Shown: positions 58,701 to 64,000 of the stretch, piece by piece
Position numbering within the stretch: position 1 is the stretch's first letter
Layout of the letters: each line of letters begins with the position of its first letter
Assembly: GCF_001578945.1 (NCBI RefSeq)
Contig: NZ_KQ969550.1
Span: 93,022 to 157,021 of the forward strand
DNA length: 64,000 nucleotides
Source: Streptococcus oralis
Lineage (GTDB): Bacteria; Bacillota; Bacilli; Lactobacillales; Streptococcaceae
Direction: 5' to 3'
Notes under the pieces: generated by a model
The model's database searches: none
The model's input: the letters and a program-made list of their open reading frames with translations, nothing else
What the model was told of the DNA's origin: nothing
Translations under genes and position numbers: made by a program

Positions 58701-60236
58701 TCTACCATGACCTGTATTAAAGGAAGTAGTGAATGTCCGGCCTACTGCTGGCGTGCGGTCAGCGACCAAGTTGGCAATCCCATACCACTCTTTGTCGTCT
58801 GGTTTTTGAGCAGTTGGATCACCTTGATAACCTGTGAAAAAGATATCTTCATTTTTGTGGTAGTCTTCACCAGTTTTTCCTAAACTAGTAATGGTATCTG
58901 GAGCAAAAAGACCAAGAGAAAGACGTAATTTCCCTCGCTCATCAAAGAGGGCATCCCAGTTAACCTTTGTTCTATAAGATCCTCCTTGTTGCAACTCTAA
59001 TCCTGCAAAAACATCATATTGACTCCGTTCAATCCATTTAGCCATGGCAACCGTATAGTCATTTTTTTCTTTATCCCAGTTAAAGTTGGCAAAAAATTGG
59101 TCAGCGGGAACCTTATCACCTTCTTTTTGCATGAATTGGTAATTGTTATCATCTAATCCATCATAGTGCCAACGACCGTATTTGTAGGTCATGGCATCGT
59201 ACCAAGCATACTTGATAGGGTGATTGACTTTAGCTGCGTATTCTTTTGTATAGAGCATGAATTGGCGCATTTTTTCACCAAGAGGTTCTACCAATTCACC
59301 CGTTGTTTCTTGGTTGATAAAATACCCATCATAACCATAGTATTTTGCTAAGTCAACGAGTTTTCGAGCGATTGGGAACGTTCCATCTGCATCCTGTTTT
59401 AAGGCTTCCGCAAACCGTTCTTGGTCTGCAATGCTATTAGACCAATTGAAAAAGAGGGTACCATAAACGGGAACTCCGTTGCGGTGACCGGCATCAATGA
59501 CATCTGGAGTTGGAACTAAGCCTTCCCAGAAAACCATCGAATCCAAGTATTGCCAGTAGTCAAAAGCGTAGGCCTTGAATTCTTCTCCGCCGACAGATGC
59601 ATGGTCTTTAGCCTTTGAGTTGGTGTTTGCTAGTGCTTGAACTTTGGCTCTTCTACTAGCTTTTTCATTAACCAACTGGCCTCTATGGCGCTTGGCGAGT
59701 TCAACTGAGGAACGGTTGATGGCATCATCCTCACGCGCACCCGGTTCCCATTTGAGCAAATCCTCCCAAGTATCAAATTTGATTTCTTTAGGTCGGAGAC
59801 TCTTTTCTTCATTTTTAGGAACATCTGCTAGAGTCGGTTTGTCGGCTTTCTTCTCAACCACTTGAGGAGCTTCCTCTGGTTTGACTTCTTCTTTTTCAGT
59901 TGGTTGAGCAGTTTTTTCAGCTTTATCTGTCGGAGTTGGCTTCGCTTCTTCTTTTTCATTAACCAGATCCGTTATTGTTGGAGTGTTTTCTGAAATTGGT
60001 TGCTCAGCTACTTTATTTTCCGTTTTCTCTAATTGTTCTCCGATAGTAGGAGTATCCGCAGTTTCATTGATATTTGTAACAGGAGCACTCATATTTGCAG
60101 TTGCTTCAGGAGCAGAAACTTGTTCGGCAAGAGCTGGACTCGCAAATAAAGCTGAACCAATCATCAAAGAACAAGCTCCGATTGATAGCTTACGAATACT
60201 GTAACGACAACGTTTTTCATAGAATAGATTTTTCAT
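55785..60236 (-). CDS. endoD: cell-wall anchored endo-beta-N-acetylglucosaminidase D (GH85)
   Basis: 1483 aa surface enzyme. YSIRK-type signal peptide (YSIRKLSIGACSLMIGSALF, cleavage after ALA near 37), acidic/Pro-rich region to 150, GH85 catalytic domain (about 215-560) with KAYAFDYWQYLDSMVFWEG and the catalytic Asn308 and Glu310 in FINQETTG. Then carbohydrate-binding and Fn3-like modules, two bacterial Ig-like repeats (VYKEGEKLDLRGGTLRVQY, YLVGEQLDLAEGRFGVLYD), a FIVAR-like helical region and LPNTG (1450-1454) with membrane anchor. It releases N-glycans from host glycoproteins, feeding and altering host defence proteins. Confidence 0.95.
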   Translation of the reverse strand: MKNLFYEKRCRYSIRKLSIGACSLMIGSALFASPALAEQVSAPEATANMSAPVTNINETADTPTIGEQLEKTENKVAEQPISENTPTITDLVNEKEEAKPTPTDKAEKTAQPTEKEEVKPEEAPQVVEKKADKPTLADVPKNEEKSLRPKEIKFDTWEDLLKWEPGAREDDAINRSSVELAKRHRGQLVNEKASRRAKVQALANTNSKAKDHASVGGEEFKAYAFDYWQYLDSMVFWEGLVPTPDVIDAGHRNGVPVYGTLFFNWSNSIADQERFAEALKQDADGTFPIARKLVDLAKYYGYDGYFINQETTGELVEPLGEKMRQFMLYTKEYAAKVNHPIKYAWYDAMTYKYGRWHYDGLDDNNYQFMQKEGDKVPADQFFANFNWDKEKNDYTVAMAKWIERSQYDVFAGLELQQGGSYRTKVNWDALFDERGKLRLSLGLFAPDTITSLGKTGEDYHKNEDIFFTGYQGDPTAQKPDDKEWYGIANLVADRTPAVGRTFTTSFNTGHGRKWFVDGKVSKDSEWNYRSVSGVLPTWRWWQTSTGEKLRAEYDFTDAYNGGNSLKFSGDVTGKTDQDVNLYSTKLEVTENTKLRVAHKGGKGSKVYMAFSTTPDYKFDDADAWKELTLSDNWTNEEIALGSLAGKTIYAAKLFFEHEGAVKDYRFNLGQLTISDNHQSPQAPTGFSVVKQSLKNAQEAEAVVQFAGNQDADFYEVYEKDGDNWRLLTGSSASTIYLPKVSRSANATGTTQELKVVAVGKNGLRSEVATTFFNWGMTVQDTTLPRPLAENIVPGATVTGSTFPQSDGGEGIEGMLNGTITSLSDKWSSGQLSGSVDIRLTQPRRIVRWAMDHAGAGGESVNDGLMNTKDFDLYYKDTDGEWKLAKEIRGNKAHVTDVTLDKPITAQEWRLNILTSDNGTPWKAIRIYNWRMYESLDTESQNIPMAKVAARSLGNHQVQLGFSDVPAGATITVYDKADSQTPIATLKSENGGDMATAPLAFAKQPTLLYYRTQLPGKEISNTLAVAIPQDERKIAAVSLEKGPKKTVYKEGEKLDLRGGTLRVQYEGGQADELINLTHSGVTVSGYDARQKGEQKLTVSYLGLPVTGDLKVQVTGQDEGKSKEVAGLYITQKPKTDYLVGEQLDLAEGRFGVLYDDETEETHTFTDQGVEITGYDAQKTGRQTLTLHYKGHTAEFDVLVSPKAAVNDEYLKQEITAAQGRQSTLTYTFSSEDKQVALVEKLNAAKAVVENHNANQEEVNRALNELKQAGADLDGNQRYQTAREELEGLLESVREKDSKADLIEQAETLLASEMPTPQAFAEMKEKLNKKLAPAEESHHVGSMDPNEVAPTVEALPELVVETETTAFERQERPNAELLKGQRRVVQAGVEGQVRHFIEVDAQGKRTLRSTEVLKEAIPEITEVGTKEEQVSQTRDQAPLAVSAKGEAASNQLPNTGVETDVSLVALGLLGVMSGYGLLARKKRED

Positions 60237-60269
60237 CTTTTCCTCCTAATAAGATTGAAAGTAAGCGTT

Positions 60270-60318
60270 TTACTTTTTGATAAAAAGTAACTGTTCTCAT
60301 GCCAAGACATCAGAACAG
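60270..60318 (-). other. two adjacent hairpins in the endoD 5' UTR
   Basis: TTACTTTTT, loop, AAAAAGTAA (60270-60290), and CTGTTCT, 14-nt loop, AGAACAG (60291-60318). Both lie between the promoter and the RBS. Neither has a terminator U-tract in the minus transcript; they may stabilise the mRNA. Confidence 0.55.
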
Positions 60319-60328
60319 GATCATCTTC

Positions 60329-60356
60329 ATTTTATCTCATATGAAAGCGATGTCAA
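60329..60356 (-). promoter_or_regulatory. endoD promoter with overlapping cre site (CcpA)
   Basis: -35 TTGACA (60351-60356), 16-nt spacer, -10 TAAAAT (60329-60334). The cre site TGACATCGCTTTCA (60342-60355) matches TGWNANCGNTNWCA and covers the -35, so CcpA binding would repress. From 60357 to 60576 I see AT-rich DNA and the start region of the next gene only. Confidence 0.85.
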
Positions 60357-60576
60357 TCTATTTAATATAAAAACTATAACTAGGATAAAAAACAGTTAAA
60401 TTTGGATACAATTTATTTAGGCATCTATATTTGAGGTAGAATCTCCCTTTTGACAAAATTTTTAAAAAAGTTAGTTATTTCTTACTAAAATAACGGAAAA
60501 ACACTTGTGAGATTTCCTATTATCCTTTAAAATATAATAGGAGAAATTCCGCGATTATTTTTCGGAGGAAAAAGAA

Positions 60577-62208
60577 ATGTCCATTAATTGGCAGGAAATT
60601 TTATTTCACTTTTTAGGAGGTCTAGGACTGTTTTTATACAGTATCAAGACCATGGGAGACGGTTTGCAACAAGCTGCTGGAGATCGCCTTCGGTTTTACA
60701 TTGACAAGTACACTAGCAATCCCTTTTTAGGTGTTCTAGTTGGAATTGTCGTGACTGCCCTCATTCAGTCCAGTACAGGGGTTACAGTTATCACGGTCGG
60801 GCTGGTCAGCGCTAGTCTTCTCACTCTTCGACAGGCTATCGGAATTATCATGGGAGCCAATATTGGAACCACCGTTACTTCCTTTATCATCGGTTTCAAA
60901 CTGGGCGAATATGCTTTACCCTTGATTTTCCTTGGAACCATGTTGCTCTTCTTTACAAAAAACAGAACAGCAAATAATATCGGGCGCATCCTGTTTGGTG
61001 TCGGGGGAATCTTCTACGCTCTCAACCTCATCAGTGCCGGTATGAGTCCGCTTAAAGATTTACCACAATTCAAGGAATATATGGTAACCTTGGGACAAAA
61101 TCCTATTTTGGGAGTAGTAGCCGGTGCAGTGATTACCGTCCTCATCCAGGCTTCCTCGGCTACAATCGGGATTTTGCAAGGCCTTTATGCAGGTGGGTTC
61201 CTTGACCTTAAAGGTTCACTACCAGTTCTCTTCGGGGATAATATCGGGACAACCCTAACCGTTATCATTGCGGCAGCTGGAGCCAACATCTCCGCTAAAC
61301 GTGTTGCGGCAACCCATGTTACCTTTAACGTTTTAGGAACCATCCTTTGCTTAATTTTATTAGGCCCCTTCACTGCGATGATCGAGTATTTCCAAGCTTT
61401 ACTTCATCTCTCACCTGAGATGACCATCGCCTTCTCTCACGGTGCCTTTAACGTAAGTAATACCATTGTACAATTTCCATTCATCGGAGCCTTGGCCTAC
61501 TTTGTAACCAAGCTCATCCCTGGTGAAGATGAAGTTGTTAAGTACGAGCCCCTTTATCTGGACGAACAACTTATCCAGCAATCTCCTTCTATCGCTCTCG
61601 GAAATGCCAAAAAGGAACTCTTGCACTTGGGGAACTATGCAGCCAAAGCTTTTGACCTTTCTTATACCTATATCATCGGTTTGGATGAAAAGGTAGCTGA
61701 AAAAGGGCACAAAACAGAGGAAGCCATCAATACCATCGATGAAAAACTCACTCGTTACCTCATCAGACTCTCAAGCGAATCCTTGAGTCAAAAGGAAAGT
61801 GAAGTCTTGACTAACATTCTGGATTCATCCCGTGATTTGGAACGGATTGGGGACCACGCAGAAGGCTTGCTCAACCTAACAGACTACCTCCAACGTAAGA
61901 ATGTTCAATTTTCTGAAGCTGCTTTAGAGGAATTAGCTGAGATTTATCAAGCAACAACTGCATTTATCAAAGATGCCCTTGATAGTGTGGAAAACAATGA
62001 TATTGAAAAAGCTCAAAGTCTGATTGAACGCCATAAAGAAATCAACAATATGGAACGCGTCCTCAGAAAGACCCACATCAAACGCCTTAACAGGGGTGAG
62101 TGTTCTACACAAGCTGGGGTCAACTTCATCGACATCATTTCCCACTACACTCGTGTGTCTGACCATGCCATGAACCTAGCTGAAAAGGTCATCGCTGAAC
62201 AAATTTAA
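60577..62208 (+). CDS. Na/Pi cotransporter family protein
   Basis: 543 aa. Two inverted NptA/PNaS repeats with QSSTGVTVITVGLVSASLLT and the matching QASSATIGILQGLYAGGF, about eight or nine helices in all. A C-terminal PhoU-like helical domain (about 350-543, SSRDLERIGDHAEGLLNL). Sodium-coupled phosphate uptake or export is the family role; direction is not shown. RBS GGAGGAAAAAGAA. Confidence 0.9.
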   Translation: MSINWQEILFHFLGGLGLFLYSIKTMGDGLQQAAGDRLRFYIDKYTSNPFLGVLVGIVVTALIQSSTGVTVITVGLVSASLLTLRQAIGIIMGANIGTTVTSFIIGFKLGEYALPLIFLGTMLLFFTKNRTANNIGRILFGVGGIFYALNLISAGMSPLKDLPQFKEYMVTLGQNPILGVVAGAVITVLIQASSATIGILQGLYAGGFLDLKGSLPVLFGDNIGTTLTVIIAAAGANISAKRVAATHVTFNVLGTILCLILLGPFTAMIEYFQALLHLSPEMTIAFSHGAFNVSNTIVQFPFIGALAYFVTKLIPGEDEVVKYEPLYLDEQLIQQSPSIALGNAKKELLHLGNYAAKAFDLSYTYIIGLDEKVAEKGHKTEEAINTIDEKLTRYLIRLSSESLSQKESEVLTNILDSSRDLERIGDHAEGLLNLTDYLQRKNVQFSEAALEELAEIYQATTAFIKDALDSVENNDIEKAQSLIERHKEINNMERVLRKTHIKRLNRGECSTQAGVNFIDIISHYTRVSDHAMNLAEKVIAEQI

Positions 62209-62215
62209 GTACCTA

Positions 62216-62244
62216 AAAGCTATCCTGAATGGGATGGCTTTTTC
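62216..62244 (+). terminator. terminator of the Na/Pi gene
   Basis: AAAGCTATCC, loop, GGGATGGCTTTTT with G-U pairs, 7 nt after the stop. Confidence 0.75.
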
Positions 62245-62275
62245 GTCTCCTCATCAAGAATTTCTTTTCTAGCAT

Positions 62276-62316
62276 ATAGAAAAATGCTTTGATTCGCAGT
62301 GGAATCAAAGCATTTT
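62276..62316 (-). terminator. terminator of the immunity gene, overlapping its 3' end
   Basis: AAAATGCTTTGATTC and GAATCAAAGCATTTT, 15-bp perfect arms with a 6-nt loop. The first arm contains the last codons and stop of the CDS. Confidence 0.88.
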
Positions 62317-62601
62317 AAAGAGTTCTCCAAACATAATAGCAGAAGCTGCAGTGCCTCTGTACTTGGCTTCTTCTCTTTTGATAAAGCGAGCCAAGTTGAT
62401 CAATTCAGGTGCTGGGTGTTTGGGATTTTTGAACAGCTCACGATTAACCAGTCCCGAGAGACGAACTGTTAGTAATTGCTCATTTGTAGTAGGCAGTTTT
62501 TTAGCAGTCTCTAGGAGAGCAGCGACTAAATCTTCACTCAAGCCCTGACGGGCATGGTTGTAGAGATCTTTTATAAGACTTTCTAGATTTTCTTCTGCCA
62601 T
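62305..62601 (-). CDS. bacteriocin immunity protein (EntA_Immun type)
   Basis: 98 aa from ATG at 62601. Four-helix bundle proteins of this family (ENLESLIKDLYNHARQGLSE, ALLETAKKLPTTNEQL, LINLARFIKREEAKYRGTAA) protect against class IIa bacteriocins such as enterocin A. No bacteriocin gene is next to it, so it may guard against bacteriocins of neighbours. The GTG at 62610 is less likely since GGAAGG is placed better for 62601. Confidence 0.85.
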   Translation of the reverse strand: MAEENLESLIKDLYNHARQGLSEDLVAALLETAKKLPTTNEQLLTVRLSGLVNRELFKNPKHPAPELINLARFIKREEAKYRGTAASAIMFGELFKML

Positions 62602-62622
62602 CCTGACCACCTTCCCTTATAT

Positions 62623-63687
62623 TTAATAATGTTTAATCAAATCAACCGTTGAACGATCCAATTTTTTCACCAAGGCTTGCAAGAAAGCTTGGGCTTCTAG
62701 GAAATCATCCATCGCATAGAGGGTTTGATGAGAATGGATATAACGAGCGCAGACACCGATAGTTGTAGATGGGACACCGCCATTTTTCAGATGAGCTGCT
62801 CCAGCGTCTGTTCCACCTTTTCCACAGTAGTATTGGTACTTGATGCCAGCTTCTTCAGCCGTTGTCAAAAGGAAATCTTTCATGCCCGGGAGAAGCAAGT
62901 GACCTGGATCGTAGAAGCGAATCAAGGTTCCATCCCCAATCTTGCCTTGGCCACCATAAACATCACCTGCTGGCGAGCAGTCAACTGCGAGGAAGACTTC
63001 TGGGTCAAACTTAGTTGTAGAAGTATGAGCGCCACGAAGACCAACCTCTTCTTGGACGTTCGAGCCAAGATAGAGCTCATTTCCGAGTTTTTGACCTGAC
63101 AAGGCTTCTGCAAGCTCGCTTACCATGAGGACACCGTAGCGATTGTCCCAAGCTTTTGAGATGATATTTTTTTCATTGGCTGTAAGGATTGCGCTACTAT
63201 CAGGGACAATAGTATCACCAGGACGAATGCCAAAGCTTTCTGCCTCAACCTTATCCGCAAACCCACCATCAAAAATGATATCAGAGATAGCTGGCATGGT
63301 TGGTCCACCTGTACCACGCGTCAAATGTGGAGGGACAGAACCTGAAATCACTGGGATTTCACGACCGTCACGAGTAAAGAGTTTAAAGCGTTGACTGCTG
63401 ACCACCATAGGGTTCCAGCCACCAATTTCAACCACACGGAAGGTTCCGTCTGGCTTAATCTCACTGACCATAAAACCAACTTCATCCATGTGAGAAGCGA
63501 CCAAAACACGCGGTGCATCCGCAGCTTCTGAATGTTTAATTCCGAAAATACCACCCAAGCCATCTGTCACTACTTCATCCACATGCGGTGTCAACTTTTC
63601 ACGAAGATAAGCACGGACGGGTGCTTCATGACCTGAGATCGCAGCAAGTTCTGTTACTTCTTTGATTTTTGAAAATAATGTTGTCAT
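62623..63687 (-). CDS. pepA: glutamyl aminopeptidase, M42 family
   Basis: 354 aa. Metal-binding motif LVASHMDEVGFMV (His67, Asp69), then EEVGLRGA and AVDCSPAGDV, and HSHQTLY near the end. Removes N-terminal acidic residues from peptides. A large metal-dependent cytoplasmic oligomer in relatives. Confidence 0.95.
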   Translation of the reverse strand: MTTLFSKIKEVTELAAISGHEAPVRAYLREKLTPHVDEVVTDGLGGIFGIKHSEAADAPRVLVASHMDEVGFMVSEIKPDGTFRVVEIGGWNPMVVSSQRFKLFTRDGREIPVISGSVPPHLTRGTGGPTMPAISDIIFDGGFADKVEAESFGIRPGDTIVPDSSAILTANEKNIISKAWDNRYGVLMVSELAEALSGQKLGNELYLGSNVQEEVGLRGAHTSTTKFDPEVFLAVDCSPAGDVYGGQGKIGDGTLIRFYDPGHLLLPGMKDFLLTTAEEAGIKYQYYCGKGGTDAGAAHLKNGGVPSTTIGVCARYIHSHQTLYAMDDFLEAQAFLQALVKKLDRSTVDLIKHY

Positions 63688-63722
63688 TTCAGTTCCTTCT
63701 TTCTGTCCTCCATTTTACCACT

Positions 63723-63781
63723 TTTTATAGGAGAAGGATAGTGAGAAGGTAGATTGGCTTTCACTAGCTTATCCTATAAAA
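63723..63781. repeat. long imperfect inverted repeat between pepA and the permease gene
   Basis: TTTTATAGGAGAAG at 63723-63736 pairs with CTTATCCTATAAAA at 63768-63781 (13 of 14), and GATAGTGA pairs with TCACTAGC (7 of 8). The arms are about 22 nt around a short loop. It lies between two divergent start codons, so it is not an ordinary terminator. Confidence 0.65.
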
Positions 63782-63830
63782 GATAAGTTAAGGAGTTTTC
63801 TTTCTTTTTATTAAATTGTCAGAAAATTTA

Positions 63831-63859
63831 TTGACAGATTAAAGAAATCGTGTTACATT
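63831..63859 (+). promoter_or_regulatory. promoter of the permease gene
   Basis: -35 TTGACA (63831-63836), 17-nt spacer, extended -10 TGTTACATT (hexamer 63854-63859). Confidence 0.85.
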
Positions 63860-63868
63860 ATCTCCAAG

Positions 63869-63882
63869 GGTATTTTTATACC
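63869..63882 (+). promoter_or_regulatory. small palindrome at the predicted transcription start
   Basis: GGTAT-TTTT-ATACC, immediately downstream of the promoter. It might be an operator for a metal- or iron-responsive repressor, given the gene that follows; it matches no site I am sure of. Confidence 0.4.
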
Positions 63883-63905
63883 AAATATACATGAAAGGAC
63901 GGGAT

Positions 63906-64000
63906 ATGAAACTTTCTCATTATTTAACTGGCTTACTTCTACTCCTGATCTTTCTCTCTATCAGCATTGGAACCAGTGATTTTTCTTGGGAAAAATTCTT
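63906..64000 (+). CDS. FecCD-type iron/siderophore ABC transporter permease, 5' part only
   Basis: 31 codons are visible: MKLSHYLTGLLLLLIFLSIS then IGTSDFSWEKF. The first transmembrane helix followed by IGTSDFSWEKF resembles the opening of FecCD permeases (Ser-rich helix end, then SW). RBS AAAGGACGGG upstream. The gene runs out of the window at 64000, so the assignment is provisional. Confidence 0.6.
   Translation, partial: MKLSHYLTGLLLLLIFLSISIGTSDFSWEKF

Overview
The window looks like a chromosomal segment from a mitis-group Streptococcus (S. mitis, S. oralis or a close relative of S. pneumoniae). This rests on the protein set: a YSIRK/LPNTG endo-beta-N-acetylglucosaminidase D, a CcrZ-like kinase next to trmB, a competence-type ssbB beside groESL, and gene neighbourhoods (hrcA-grpE-dnaK-dnaJ, rimP-nusA-ylxR-ylxQ-infB-rbfA, glnR-glnA, pgk-endoD-Na/Pi transporter) that I recall from pneumococcus. 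Most genes lie on the minus strand. Core genes have ordinary streptococcal composition. Two stretches (about 6.8-8.7 kb and 17.5-22.7 kb) are visibly more AT-rich and look acquired. I saw no rRNA, tRNA, CRISPR array or intact insertion sequence.

Layout. 1-3.2 kb: metE-metF with a near-perfect MtaR/MetR operator. 3.3-6.7 kb: a decayed small gene, divergent rlmD/recX with possible leaderless transcripts, and a frameshifted DUF402 gene. 6.7-9.0 kb: an AT-rich methyltransferase-rgg cassette between two about 80% identical 83-bp repeats. 9.0-14.6 kb: queH, CIRCE-controlled groESL, SigX-type ssbB, then an SDR/ytpR/thioredoxin/DUF4651 operon. 14.7-17.3 kb: pyrG with a leader that fits CTP-sensing attenuation, and rpoE. 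17.6-22.6 kb: the most interesting locus, a tightly coupled operon of an N6-adenine DNA methyltransferase (frameshifted in an A8 tract), a protein with two GHKL ATPase modules plus a histidine-kinase core, a receiver-domain protein and an HNH nuclease. It looks like a restriction or defence system with two-component signalling parts. 22.7-29.2 kb: valS, an inserted RhuM-like gene, a TPR-like/HhH gene, a membrane protein behind an intact valine T-box, and a decayed 5' fragment of a second valS. So the T-box and the working valS have been separated.

29.2-43 kb: small conserved genes (HhH, DUF1912, DUF438, DUF1858), a lipoprotein/zinc-ribbon/SPFH operon, the infB-nusA translation and transcription operon, trmB-ccrZ and an EcsAB-like ABC transporter. 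43-50 kb: HIT protein, two small membrane proteins on the plus strand, and the dnaK heat-shock operon with two CIRCE operators around its promoter and two small extra genes. 50-55.5 kb: a padR operon whose two DUF2812 genes are both broken, glnRA with a GlnR box, a FUSC-like protein and pgk. 55.7-64 kb: endoD with a cre site on its -35, a Na/Pi cotransporter, a bacteriocin immunity protein, pepA and the start of a FecCD-type permease.

Assignments are from reading translated sequence and motifs by eye; no database search was run. Several single-base homopolymer frameshifts could be real or assembly errors, and this is stated where it matters.
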